From: CAKZNE01 sp964485405
GTDB taxonomy: Bacteria > Bacteroidota > Bacteroidia > Flavobacteriales > Schleiferiaceae
Assembly: GCA_964485405.1 (NCBI GenBank)
Contig: CAZAJG010000001.1
Span: 130,516 to 194,515, forward strand
Direction of reading: 5' to 3'
DNA: 64,000 bases
Part shown: piece after piece, positions 26,115-37,000 of the stretch
Layout: every line of letters starts with the position of its first letter
Numbering within the stretch: position 1 is the stretch's first letter
Position numbers and translations under genes: made by a program
The notes under the pieces: model-generated
Database searches by the model: none
The model's input: the letters and a program-made list of their open reading frames with translations, nothing else
What the model was told of the DNA's origin: nothing

Positions 26115-26142
26115 CGAAGCCGCTTTATGGAAAGCGGCTTCG
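26115..26142 (+). terminator. Strong hairpin after the T9SS mini-protein gene
   Basis: A perfect 12-bp inverted repeat (CGAAGCCGCTTT and AAAGCGGCTTCG) closes a 4-base loop, about 80 bases past the stop. No T tract follows directly, but position and strength suit a terminator. Confidence 0.6.
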
Positions 26143-26191
26143 CTCATTTAAAAACGTCTTGATCATGACACCTTTTGAACTTCTTGGAAAC

Positions 26192-26199
26192 TAGATTTG
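26192..26199 (+). promoter_or_regulatory. Possible -7 element of the AraC-family gene
   Basis: TAGATTTG matches TANNTTTG and lies 19 bases before the start codon. A good -33 TTTG at the proper spacing is lacking, which could fit an activator-dependent promoter. Confidence 0.4.
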
Positions 26200-26217
26200 T
26201 TACAGAACATAAAGCCA

Positions 26218-27066
26218 ATGAAGTATCAAGGAACAACAGATGAACTCCTACTTTTAACAGAGATAAATCCCAAGAACTGTTTTCTACTAAAGGAAAAGGT
26301 GGAAAGCGGCTTAACGATCCTTTGGAATATTGAAGAAACTTCAAAACTCCGAATTGACGGTGTAGAGCATGAACTTTCACCTAACAGCATTCTCTTTTTA
26401 ACCGAATTTCATAAAGTGGAAGTGATTCATGTAGGCTTAGCCCGTTTGATTCGTTTCAATCGTCCTTTTTACTGTATCTCTACACACGATAGTGAAGTAA
26501 GCTGTAAGGGCTTATTATTTTTTGGAGCTTCACAAGTACCCGAAATTGTGATTCCAAAAGATGAGATTGACAAGTATGAATTACTGTGGCAAATGTTTCA
26601 GATGGAGATGCGAGAAAAGGACAATTTGCAAAGCGAGATGCTCCAAATGATGCTGAAGAGATTCATCATTTTATCTACTCGAATTTTTAAATATCAAAAC
26701 GAAATCACCTCCTCCCAAAACGAGCTGAACCTAATCCGGGAATTTAACTATCTGGTAGAAGTTCACTTTAAAAAGCTTCATAAAGTTTCAGACTACGCAG
26801 ACCTTCTCTACAAATCGCCTAAGACGCTCTCGAATGTATTCGCCCAATACTACCACAAGTCGCCTCTCCAAATTATAAAAGAAAGAAGAATGCTGGAAGC
26901 CAAAAGGAATTTAAATTATACAGACCTCAGCGTTTCAGACATTGCCTTTCAACTGGGTTATGAAGACATTCAATCTTTTAGTCGGTTTTTCAAATCGCAG
27001 GAGGGAGTTTCTCCAAAAGACTTTAGAGAGCAAACCGCCAACAGGGAAAAATTGCTAACTAATTAG
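26218..27066 (+). CDS. AraC-family transcriptional regulator
   Basis: This is a regulator of 282 residues from the ATG at 26218; a TTG seven codons upstream is the alternative. The N-terminal ~170 residues form a cupin-like sensing domain. The C-terminal ~95 residues carry two helix-turn-helix motifs. The second is the clear AraC signature DIAFQLGYEDIQSFSRFFK followed by GVSPKDFR. The next gene, 80 bases downstream, encodes an AhpD-like protein. AraC-AhpD pairs recur in bacteria, so the regulator probably controls that gene. The effector is unknown. Confidence 0.92.
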   Translation: MKYQGTTDELLLLTEINPKNCFLLKEKVESGLTILWNIEETSKLRIDGVEHELSPNSILFLTEFHKVEVIHVGLARLIRFNRPFYCISTHDSEVSCKGLLFFGASQVPEIVIPKDEIDKYELLWQMFQMEMREKDNLQSEMLQMMLKRFIILSTRIFKYQNEITSSQNELNLIREFNYLVEVHFKKLHKVSDYADLLYKSPKTLSNVFAQYYHKSPLQIIKERRMLEAKRNLNYTDLSVSDIAFQLGYEDIQSFSRFFKSQEGVSPKDFREQTANREKLLTN

Positions 27067-27146
27067 GAAAAGTAGTTATTCCACACCTCAACCTGCCCCC
27101 GCATCTTTGCCATGTAAAATTTAAACAAACACAAAATTTAAATATC

Positions 27147-27695
27147 ATGACAAATTTCACAGTACCAACCAGAGAAGAAGTAAGCGAAAACAATCAAGGC
27201 ATTTTTGACAACCTAAACAAGATGGTTGGATTTGTTCCCAACCTTTATGCTTACTTCGCTAAAAGCGACAGCGCACTTGGAGATTATTTAGCCTTACAAA
27301 ACAGAAAAAGCTCTTTAAAGGCTAAAGAAAGAGAGGTAATAAACCTGGTTACCAGTCAAATTAACGGATGCAGATATTGCCAAAGCGCCCATACAGCTAT
27401 AGGCAAAATGAATGGCTTTAGCGATGATCAAATCTTAGAATTAAGAACAGGCGAAGCTTCATTTGACGCAAAACTAGATGCTCTTGCAAAGTTCACCGCT
27501 TCTGTAGTAAATAATCACGGAAATGCTACACAAGAAGCTAAGGATGCCTTTTTTAATGCAGGATACGATGAAGTAAGTATGATTGATGCTGTAATCGTAA
27601 TTGGAGACAAAATAATTAGCAACTACATTCACAACCTTACCGGTTTTGAAATTGATTTTCCTTTAGCGAAAGAGCTTGAATTAGCTTCCGTTTAA
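27147..27695 (+). CDS. AhpD-like carboxymuconolactone decarboxylase-family protein
   Basis: This is a 182-residue helical protein of the CMD/AhpD superfamily. The redox-active motif is GCRYCQSAHTAIGK, with Cys75, Cys78 and His82 matching the CxxC...H arrangement of AhpD-type alkylhydroperoxidases. It is probably a peroxidase-related thiol oxidoreductase. It lies 80 bases after an AraC regulator and upstream of a methionine sulfoxide reductase gene, so an oxidative-stress role is plausible. A strong terminator follows. Confidence 0.88.
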   Translation: MTNFTVPTREEVSENNQGIFDNLNKMVGFVPNLYAYFAKSDSALGDYLALQNRKSSLKAKEREVINLVTSQINGCRYCQSAHTAIGKMNGFSDDQILELRTGEASFDAKLDALAKFTASVVNNHGNATQEAKDAFFNAGYDEVSMIDAVIVIGDKIISNYIHNLTGFEIDFPLAKELELASV

Positions 27696-27718
27696 GAATA
27701 GATTAACTCCATATATAC

Positions 27719-27757
27719 AAGCGGCCTTTGATTTTATCAGAGGCCGCTTCCCTTTTT
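27719..27757 (+). terminator. Intrinsic terminator after the AhpD-like gene
   Basis: A 14-bp stem with one G-U pair (arms 27719-27732 and 27736-27749) is followed by CCC and a run of six T. It lies 24 bases past the stop codon, a textbook Rho-independent terminator. Confidence 0.9.
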
Positions 27758-27824
27758 TAATTGTTTTACTTTAATCCATCAAACTAAATGCAAAAGCTTT
27801 TGTTTGATACTAAAACGCCAACAT

Positions 27825-28799
27825 ATGCTTAAGTGGATAGACATTATAAAATTTACCAACAACGGCAATCAAAAACCGGATAAAAGAGTAGAAAAAACAG
27901 AAGCAGAGTGGCAAGCGATTCTTACCCCAGAAGAATTTAGAGTGGCACGTTTAAAAGGGACTGAAAGAGCTTTTAGCTCAGAAATGTGTAGCTTATTTGA
28001 GCCAGGCTTATACAGCTGCGTTTGTTGTAACACCCTATTATTTGACGCGCAAGAAAAGTTTGAATCCGGTTCTGGTTGGCCCTCTTTTACCCAACCGGTT
28101 AAAGAAAATGCGATTGCCTATCATAAAGACACAACCTTTGGTATGGTTAGAGTAGAAACGACCTGTAATACTTGTGACGCTCATCTTGGCCACATTTTCC
28201 CTGACGGCCCGGAGCCAAGCGGATTGCGTTATTGCATGAACGCTGTAGCCTTAAAAAAGCAAGAATCTAAATTGCAGAAGGCCACTTTTGGAGGCGGATG
28301 TTTTTGGTGCACAGAAGCTCTGTTTCAGGAGTTAAAAGGTGTAAGCCTAGTAGAAAGCGGATACAGCGGAGGAAAGCTTATAAACCCCACTTATCGAGAA
28401 GTATGTAGCGGAAATACTGGGCATGCAGAAGTAATACAGGTAACTTTTAACCCAGAGGAAATCAATTTTTCGGATTTGGTTCGGATTCATTTAAGCACAC
28501 ATAATCCCACCTCGCTTAACCGGCAAGGAGCAGATGTAGGTTCTCAATATCGAAGCATTGTACTTACGCACAACAGCGAACAGGCTAAAGAGGCGAAAAA
28601 TGTGATACAAGAAATGAGTCCATTATTTGAGGAAGCCATTGTTACCGAAGTGAAGGATTTTGAAGCCTTCTATAAAGCGGAAGAAAACCATCAGGATTAC
28701 TACTTATCCAATCCTGAAAAGCCTTATTGCCAAAGAGTAATTAATCCAAAACTCGATAAATTTAGAAAACACTTTCAAGAACTTTTAATTGAAAAATAG
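27825..28799 (+). CDS. msrBA: Fused methionine sulfoxide reductase MsrB-MsrA
   Basis: This is a bifunctional repair enzyme reducing both diastereomers of methionine sulfoxide. Using the ATG at 27825 (324 residues), the N-terminal MsrB domain has the zinc cysteines 65, 68, 114 and 117. Its catalytic Cys137 is in RYCMNAVAL and it carries the ESGSGWPSF signature. The C-terminal MsrA domain starts ATFGGGCFWC, with catalytic Cys159. The MsrB-then-MsrA order is the reverse of some fused Msr enzymes such as Neisseria PilB (MsrA before MsrB). There is no signal peptide, so it acts in the cytoplasm. The neighbouring AhpD-like gene supports a stress-defence role. Confidence 0.93.
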   Translation: MLKWIDIIKFTNNGNQKPDKRVEKTEAEWQAILTPEEFRVARLKGTERAFSSEMCSLFEPGLYSCVCCNTLLFDAQEKFESGSGWPSFTQPVKENAIAYHKDTTFGMVRVETTCNTCDAHLGHIFPDGPEPSGLRYCMNAVALKKQESKLQKATFGGGCFWCTEALFQELKGVSLVESGYSGGKLINPTYREVCSGNTGHAEVIQVTFNPEEINFSDLVRIHLSTHNPTSLNRQGADVGSQYRSIVLTHNSEQAKEAKNVIQEMSPLFEEAIVTEVKDFEAFYKAEENHQDYYLSNPEKPYCQRVINPKLDKFRKHFQELLIEK

Positions 28800-28816
28800 T
28801 TGATGGGCTTAACCCC

Positions 28817-28845
28817 TTGCGTATGTTAAGATTGAGGTATCTTTG
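28817..28845 (+). promoter_or_regulatory. Probable promoter of the YciI-like lipoprotein gene
   Basis: TTG at 28817-28819 is followed after 18 bases by TATCTTTG (28838-28845), a full TANNTTTG match, about 28 bases before the ATG at 28874. It supports that start over an in-frame ATG at 28817, which would lie inside the promoter. Confidence 0.55.
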
Positions 28846-28873
28846 GATACTTCATTTTTATCTAACTACAGGC

Positions 28874-29392
28874 ATGAAAAAAACCATATACGGCACGCTT
28901 GCTTTGTTGAGCTTCATTTCTTGTAATCAAGAGCGTATTGAAAATCAAGAAGCAACAACCGCTCTTATAGAAGCGCCTTCTATTGAACAAAACTCGATAG
29001 CTGAAACTGGCTTTGACTCTATAAGAGCTCAAAAGGTGGGCGCTGATGATTACGGTATGCGGCAATATGTAATGGCCTTTTTGAGAAGAGGACCCAACCG
29101 TTCTCAGGATTCAGCCACAGCAGCTAAACTACAAATGGCACACATGGAGAACATTGGACGAATGGCTGATGAAGGAAAACTGGCATTAGCAGGCCCATTT
29201 TTTGGAGACGGAGATCTTAGAGGCATTTACATTTTCGCTGTGGAAAGCCTGAAAGAAGCTGAAGCCCTTACACAAAGTGATCCTGCAATTCAGGCGGGAT
29301 CTTTAGAAATGGAACTCATGCTCTGGTACGGAAGTGCGGCCCTTATGGAAGTGGGTGAGATTCATAAAAAAATCGCGAAAATTGAAATCTAA
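28874..29392 (+). CDS. Exported lipoprotein with YciI-like domain
   Basis: With the ATG at 28874 (172 residues) it begins with a lipoprotein signal, MKKTIYGTLALLSFISC, whose Cys would be lipidated. A ~45-residue spacer follows. Residues about 60-160 resemble the YCII superfamily (VMAFLRRGPNRSQD, LALAGPFFGDGDLRGIYIF). YciI-like domains are usually small cytoplasmic proteins, so an exported, lipid-anchored version is unusual. Function is unknown. It is preceded by its own promoter and followed 38 bases later by a flavoprotein gene. Confidence 0.72.
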   Translation: MKKTIYGTLALLSFISCNQERIENQEATTALIEAPSIEQNSIAETGFDSIRAQKVGADDYGMRQYVMAFLRRGPNRSQDSATAAKLQMAHMENIGRMADEGKLALAGPFFGDGDLRGIYIFAVESLKEAEALTQSDPAIQAGSLEMELMLWYGSAALMEVGEIHKKIAKIEI

Positions 29393-29399
29393 AATGAAC

Positions 29400-29422
29400 T
29401 ATTTTTGGCCTCACTAGTTTTG
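29400..29422 (+). promoter_or_regulatory. Possible -7 elements before the flavoprotein gene
   Basis: TATTTTTG (29400-29407) and TAGTTTTG (29415-29422) both match TANNTTTG in the short gap before the flavoprotein gene. Neither has a clear -33 TTTG at standard spacing. Confidence 0.35.
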
Positions 29423-29430
29423 TTTACGCC

Positions 29431-30699
29431 ATGATTACAAACAACAATCTTTCACCTTTAAAAACAGAGATATGCATCATTGGCGCTGGTCCTGCCGGCA
29501 TCATCACCAGTCTGTTTTTAGCCCGTCAGGGTATTGAAAGTTTGGTGGTAGACAAAAGTAGCTTCCCAAGGTCTAAGCCTTGCGCAGACTGCATTACAGG
29601 AAATACAATCCGAATTTTAAAGGAAATAGCTCCACAAGCTCTTGAGCAGCTCTTAGAGGAGGATAAGATGAGTCCGATGTTTGGCATTAACGCTTATTCA
29701 TCCAATAACAGCAGGATTAAGTTCGACTTTCAACCTCTTGAACCCGATACGGAAGAGCCTTCTTGCTATACGGTTCAAAGAAAGGATTTTGATAATTTAT
29801 TGGCGAACGAAGCTAAATCCAATCCTTTAATCCATTTTGTAGAAAATTTTAGTGTAAAAGCGGTAGAGACGGGAAAAACAGGAGTGATCGTTTACGAAAA
29901 AGAAGGCCAAGAAGTACACGCCAATATGTTGGTAAACGCCAGTGGGTCAAATTCTAAGATCAACGATATGTTGAATGGTTCACATAAAACCGACTCGCAT
30001 ACCGCTATTGGAATTCGGGGTTATTTTAAAAACGTGGAAGTAACGAATCGGAATTTTTGCGAATTGTTTTTATCCAGAAAATTGATGCCAGGAGGAATGT
30101 ATCTTAGTCCTCTACCAAATAACAGAACCAATGTTAATTTGGTTATTCGAGTAGATAAAAGAAAAAAATATCAGCTGGATTTGAAAAAAACTTTTCATGA
30201 TTTTTTGGAAAGCAATCCCTTGCTGAAGGAAAAATTTAAGGATGCTGAACCTCTTCAAAAATTTGAAGGCTCCTTATTGCAGCTCGGCACAAAAAAGCAA
30301 AAAATATATGGCGAAAGGTTTATCATGGCCGGAGATGCTGCCGCTTTAATTGATATCCTTTCGGCCAATGGAATACCTCAAGCTTTTATGAGCGGAAAGA
30401 TTGCAGCTCAACACATTACACGTTGTTACCAAGCCGGTGATTACTCAGAAAAAGCGCTGTCTCCCTATCAAAAAGAGGTTCGGAAAGCAACTAAAAATTA
30501 CTTAAGAATGGGCCGAATCGCATCCCCATTCATGAAAAGTGAAGCCCTGCTTAATCTCGTAGATTTGTTGTTAAACACCTTTTCAGCCAAGCTGGAAAAC
30601 AACAAAACCTTAGAGTCTTTAGTCTACCACAAAAAAGGAAAAAAGAGCTGGATAAAACCACAGCATTACAAGCGTTTGTTTTTCGGAATGAAGAACTAG
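29431..30699 (+). CDS. Geranylgeranyl-reductase-family FAD-dependent oxidoreductase
   Basis: This is a predicted flavoprotein of 422 residues. The N-terminal Rossmann motif GAGPAG (about residues 18-23) binds FAD. It is followed by VVDKSSFPRSKPCADCITG, which matches the PRxKPC motif of geranylgeranyl/digeranylgeranyl reductases and related halogenase-like enzymes. A second FAD-contact motif, FIMAGDAAALIDILSANGI, lies near residue 295. Likely substrates are isoprenoid or lipid double bonds, but this family has diverse roles. It is the last gene before a 356-base noncoding gap. Confidence 0.85.
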   Translation: MITNNNLSPLKTEICIIGAGPAGIITSLFLARQGIESLVVDKSSFPRSKPCADCITGNTIRILKEIAPQALEQLLEEDKMSPMFGINAYSSNNSRIKFDFQPLEPDTEEPSCYTVQRKDFDNLLANEAKSNPLIHFVENFSVKAVETGKTGVIVYEKEGQEVHANMLVNASGSNSKINDMLNGSHKTDSHTAIGIRGYFKNVEVTNRNFCELFLSRKLMPGGMYLSPLPNNRTNVNLVIRVDKRKKYQLDLKKTFHDFLESNPLLKEKFKDAEPLQKFEGSLLQLGTKKQKIYGERFIMAGDAAALIDILSANGIPQAFMSGKIAAQHITRCYQAGDYSEKALSPYQKEVRKATKNYLRMGRIASPFMKSEALLNLVDLLLNTFSAKLENNKTLESLVYHKKGKKSWIKPQHYKRLFFGMKN

Positions 30700-31055
30700 G
30701 CCCGTCAAACCAGCTTTTCTCAAAATCAAAACCCGGAAATTTCTTATATTGAGGTGCTTAGAACTAATTTAAAAGTTTTTCTTTGCAATTGAATGCAAAT
30801 CTTATGAAAGTAGGAAAAGCATTACATTTGACTCTTGATAATTCTCTCTGCACGGAATACCACAGCTTAATACCGATTAAGTTTTCAGTGCGTAAAACAA
30901 GCAGTTGAGGCGACAAACTATTTTATTTAACTTAAATAAGCGTATTTGGGAACTGTATTAATCACATAAATGAAACTGTTGCGAGACTTTAAAGCTTCTT
31001 AGCCTCTGGGTTTAAAGAACTTTTAAAAGCAATCATCCATAACAAAATCAATCTA
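30700..31055. other. Noncoding gap before the giant PKD gene
   Basis: No convincing gene lies in these 356 bases. A 34-residue ORF (30804-30908) is too short and unremarkable to call. A TACATTTG (30823-30830) fits the -7 consensus but without a -33 box. The giant gene would then have a leader of more than 200 bases. No strong terminator hairpin was seen after the flavoprotein gene. Confidence 0.5.
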
Positions 31056-34000
31056 TTGCCGTCTTTGCCTTATAATATCACAAAGCTTTTGCTGCTTTTA
31101 TGGCTTCTGCCAATGGCTGTAAAAGCACAAACCTTTACGGTAAGCAGTACTCCTGCTACAACCGGAGGGGTGGCTTATATCTGTTTGGACGATGCCAATA
31201 CCGTTACTTATACGGCTAACTATATTTTCCCTTACGATAGCATTGTTTGGATTTTTACAGGAGGAAATATCAGCAATGATACCGGAACAGGGCCCATTGC
31301 AGTAACTTACAACACCGCTGGTTTATACTCTACTATTGCTCGTGTTTACGAGAATGGAGCTGTTCAACAAAGCCAAACTTATGCCATTGATGTAGCTCAA
31401 ATTGCTCCAATCTCAATCTTTGGTTTAGCGGATACGGTTTGTAATGGAGATACACCATTTGCTCTAACTGGAATTCCTGTAGGAGGAACTTTTTCAGGGC
31501 CTGGAGTAACGGACAATACTTTTGACCCAGACGCAGCGGGGCTCGGAGATCACTCTTTAACCTACATTCTCACTCAGGGGGCATGTTCGGATACAGTAAC
31601 GCAAAGTATTCATGTATTACCCTCACCCAATACCATATTACTAGCCAAAGGTTTTCCAACTACCTATGCTGGAGTTCTCACCTACTCCACCTGCGACACG
31701 AGTAATCCGTATTTTTTCGAGTTCCACAGCATCACAGATTCCAATGATTATGTAAGTTATACTTTCGAATACGGAGATGGCAATAGTATATCGGGCACAA
31801 CCTTTCCCACAGCTCCTACTTACATTTCATACACCTATGGATCAACAGGTTTGTTTACAGCCCGACTAACGCTTACTGGAGCCAATGGCTGCACAAGAAC
31901 GGATGTAATAAACGTTTTCATTGGAGTGTCACCCGCATTAGGGTTTACCCGATCGGGAACCAATAGTTTCTGTTTGCCCCGGGTGGATTCCGGTTATGTA
32001 GAAGTCTGTTTCAACATTCTAAATACCGCTAGCAACGACCCTTCCACGGTTTACATTGTACAATACAACGATGGGTCGGCTGCCGACACTTTTTATCACC
32101 CAGCGCCAGACTCTGTCTGCCATAGGTTTTACCAGGGTTCTTGCGGATTCAATGCCACAGCATCCAACAACTCTTTTGAAGCCACTATTACAGCCATAAA
32201 TCCCTGTGGATCCAACGCTTTCTCCAACAGTCCTATTTATATATCAGAACCACCGTCAGCCGAAATTGCCGCCTCGGAAAGAGCTTGTGTAAACGATATA
32301 GTAAGCATTTTTGATAGCACAGATACGGGCGATCTGGTATTGAGTAATGGAGATTGTGTAAATGGAAATCGGCTCATTTGGGATATTTCTCCAAACACGT
32401 TTAACCTGAACGGACCAGCCTCTGACATGGGCTTTACCTTTGGGAATACTGACCCCGCTTTTTGGTTTGGTGGAGCACAAACACTTGATGTAACCTTTAC
32501 CCGGTCTGGCATTTACACAATCAGACAAATTGCAGGAAACTCCTTGCAATGCGGTTTAGACACCGCTTTTCTCAGTATCTGTGTAGACACTATACCAACT
32601 TCTGGTTTTGAGTTGAGCGATGATACCGTTTGTGTAGGCGAAAATGTAACTGCTCAGTTTACGGGAGAACTGTTTACCCTTTGCGACACCGTGGATTTAG
32701 ACTGGAGAATTGAACCAGACACGGGTGTAACCTATGTGGCATCCTCCCCTTTCGACACCACTCGTATTTTTTCCTTTTCTATTGAAGGTTTTTATGACAT
32801 TATTCTTACCGCGAGCAACAATTGCGATAGTGTTTTAGATACTTTAACCGTATTGGTTCAAGGCATTCCTTCCGCCACATTTCCTACCGATACAGCTATT
32901 TGTGGTTTAACCTCATTGGATTTTAATCAAGCGCATATCCAGCCCTCCTATTTTACTAACTTTTCTGAGATCACCTATTTCTGGGATGTTACACCCGCTA
33001 CCGGCTGGAGTTTTACAAACGGCACTTCAGATACTTCCGATTATGCGGCTATTGATTTTACAGCTTATGGTGCTTATCAAGTAATGGTTACCGTTACCAA
33101 CGATTGTGGCAGCTTTACAGATACAATGAACGTATCTTTAACGGAGGCCCCGGAGTTAATCGCTTTAGCTACGCCTTTTCGAGATACTTTAATTTGCCCG
33201 GGTACAGACCTACCTTTTAAAGCAACTACCACCAAAGGCTTTGGCCCGTTCACTTATTCTTGGGGTTCACCATCGCTAGGCACAGTAACTAACTCCGACT
33301 CTATCTTTTTAGGAAACATAACTCAAGACACTACTCTCTTTGTTTCCGTTTCCGATAGTTTGGGTTGTAGTGATAGCGCAACTTTCACCATAAGCGTGGC
33401 CCCAATACCTGCTGTGGATGCAGGGAATGACATCACTATTTGTTATTCTGATTCTGTTCAGCTCAATGCCATTGTGAGTGGAGGTATTGCGCCTTTAACC
33501 TACCTATGGACGCCAGACACGGGTTTATCCGCAAACAATATTCTCAACCCTTGGAGGTCTCCTTTAGATACTTCTGTTACGTATGTGCTTACGGTAACAG
33601 ACTCGCTAGGTTGTGCATATACAGATACCATAAACCTTGGTGTTTTCCCATTAGTGAATATTGACGCTGGTCCAGATCAGATACTTTGTATTAATCAAGG
33701 GAATGAACTGTTAACCAATGGCTCTCCAGCGGGCGGCACTTGGAGTGGTGCAGGAATAAGCGGAGGTAATACTTTTGATCCTGTAATGGCTGGTCTTGGC
33801 ATACATCCCTTGATATATTCTTTCACAGACGGGAATGGTTGCGACTATACCGATACCATTTTGATGGAGGTAATACAGCAGCCTTCGCTCAACTTCGTGG
33901 TTACTCCAGATAGTGGCTGTACGGATCTTACCATCACCATATCCGATTCTACTGGAGTAAGTGGACACCAATGGTATGCAAATGACAGCTTGTTTTCTGT

Positions 34001-37000
34001 TGTTCGAAATCCAAGTTTAACAGTACAAAACACCTCTCCAGATCAAGATAGTATTGTTGCGATTAAATTGGTTTTTACGGCAAGTTCAAACTGTACGGAT
34101 AGCCTCACTCAGTTTATTACTGTATTTCCGAAACCCAACGCTTCTTTTTCATTGCCCTCATTTATTTGTGCAGGAGAAAGCATTCAGCCCACTCAAAACA
34201 GTATTCACAAAGCTGGAGCTACTCAGTTTGAATGGACCGTTTCTTCTGGAGCGGTAAGTTTTAGCGATAGTTCTCTATCGGTTCCAACCATTTCATTTCC
34301 AGATTTTCAATCTGGAACGGACTCTACCTACACCATTCAATTGATCGTTACTTCGGTAGACGGATGTATAGATACGGTAAGTGAAACCATTCAGGTAAGA
34401 AGCAGACCCGTTGCTAATTTTAGTTTACCCTCGGCTGCCTGTACACCACTAGCCATGAACCCTACTAACAATTCCACAGGAGGGTCGCTAAACTACCAAT
34501 GGACCATAAATCCTTTAACGAGTGTTACAGTAGCCAATTCCTCTTCCGCCAATCCTACGTTTTCATTTGTTACACCGGTATCGGATTCTATTGTTTACAG
34601 CATTACGCTTTTCGTAACGGACTCTAGCGGTTGTATCGATTCTGCTACTCAAACCTATACTACTTACCCTCAGCCTCAGTTAAGCATTAGCAAATCACAG
34701 AACAACGGTTGCCACCCCTTTACGCTAACCATTACCAACAACAGCACTTCTGGTATTTCCGGCCTTCCGGCTTTGACCTATGCTTGGGATTTAGGCAATG
34801 GACAAACTTCTACAGACACCAATGTAACCACTACCTACACCAATACGGGTTCTCAAGATTCAACTTATTACATTGAACTCATCGCGATAAATGCGCTAGG
34901 CTGCCCAGATACTTTGGTGGATTCGATTGTAGTGCATCCAAACCCGATTGCACAAACCAACTTTACCAGTTTTGCAAATTGTGCCCCTTACATTATTGAT
35001 AGTGCAGTTGTAAATGCCATACTATTCCCAGATGCAAATTTGGCTTACAGTTGGAACGTGTACGACTTAAGCGGAGCACTCATTGCACAATACAATGGCC
35101 CTAATGGGATGAATCATACTTTGTTAGTTGGTGGTGATTCCATTTATGTTGAGCTAGTAGCAACAAGCCCTTTCGGATGCGTAAATGACACATCTACTCA
35201 GCAACTCTTCTACACCATTGCTAACCCAGTTGCCAACTTTTCAGCAAGCCCTGATACAGCTTGCTCTCCTATGCTCCTGAGTTTATCAGACAGTTCTACG
35301 GCTGGAGTAAATCATCAATGGTATGTAAACGATAGTTTATTTTCCACTCTACAAAACCCACAGATCACACTGTTTAATCAGTCCTCTACTTCAGATAGTA
35401 CGGTAAACATTAAGCTGGTTATAACCGCTGGTTCTGGATGTGGAGACAGCATTACGAAACAGGTGGTAATTCAAGCAAAGCCAAATGCAGCATTTACCAT
35501 AAACGGAAGTATCTGCGCTGGAGACAGCCTCCAAACCATGAACAACAGTACCTCAAGTGGTGTATTAAACTATGTTTGGAGCGCTTCAAACGCTAACATT
35601 ACCATTTCCGATAGCTCGGCAACCCAACCTACTTTCACTTTTCCGGATAATCAAAGCGGTACAGACAGCATTTACACCATTCAGCTTATTGCAATAAGCT
35701 CAGCCGGATGTTCAGATACTACTTCTCAAACTGTAACTATTTACAGCAGACCTGTTGCAGGTTTCACCTTACCAATAGCAAGTTGTGGCCCGCTATCTAT
35801 AAGTCCTACTGACACTTCTTCTGGAAATGGAATTGCTTACAGTTGGTCCATCAGCCCCACTACAAATGCAACGCTAAACGGAGCCACTACCCATTCGCCA
35901 CAAATAGACTTCACCCCACCTGCACAAGATTCGTTGGTATATACAATCTCCTTGCTACTTACGGATGTAAATGGTTGTGTAGATTCTTTTGCCTCAAACT
36001 ACAGTGTATACCCGGTACCAACTGCTGCTTTTACTGCGAGCGTAGATTCTTCCTGTCACCCCATGTTGGTTACGTTCAACAACCAATCCAGCTCCAACCT
36101 GAGCGGGCAAGATCGCTCAAGCATAAGCTTCGCATGGACTTTTGGTAACGGCACCTCTTCTACAGATTCTGTCCCTTTAGTAACATTCAACAATACTGGA
36201 GTAATAGATTCGGTTTACACGGTACAGTTAATAGCTACCAATAGTTTAGGATGCTCTGATACGTTAAATGATTCTATAGTAGTTCATCCTTTGCCAAGAG
36301 CGGAGCTAAACTTTACCGCTACGGCAAATTGTGCTCCCTTTCTCATCGATACATCTGTGGTAAGTGCCACATTGTATCCAAATGCAAATGCCATTTATAC
36401 CTGGAACATTTACAGCACTAATGGTATTCTCCTTCATCAAAACATAGGCGCAGATAGTTTAAGCTACACAATAAGCACAGGAGGAGATTCTGTATTAGTA
36501 GAACTTGTAACCAGCAGTCCATTTGGTTGCACCAACGACACCTCTGCTCAACAACTGTTTTACACCATAGAAAACCCGGTAGCAGATTTTGTAAGCTCAC
36601 CCGATACGGGTTGCTCTCCTTTGTTATTATCCTTAATCGATAGTTCTACAGCGGGTGTGAGTCATCAGTGGTATCTCAATGGAAATCCTTTTTCAACCAA
36701 TCAAAACCCGCAACTTAATCTAATCAACCTGTCCTCCACTTTGGATAGCGTGGTTATCATTAAGTTGGTTATCACAGCCGGTACAGGTTGTGCAGATAGT
36801 ATTAGCAAACACGTGGTTATTCAACCTAAACCAATAGCTCAATTTAGTATTGCATCTAGCAGTTGTGCAAATGATAGTTTAAGCACAGTAAACACCAGTA
36901 TATCTAGTGGCACACTCAGCTATTTATGGTCCGCATCTAGCAGTGCTATAAGCTTTAGTAACACCAACGATGCTCAACCTTTTGTTATTTTCCCCGATAA

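Noticed and set aside
30804..30908. 34-residue ORF in the leader of the giant PKD gene
   Set aside because: Too short, no family and no supporting signal. It may be chance or a leader peptide, which I cannot tell apart.
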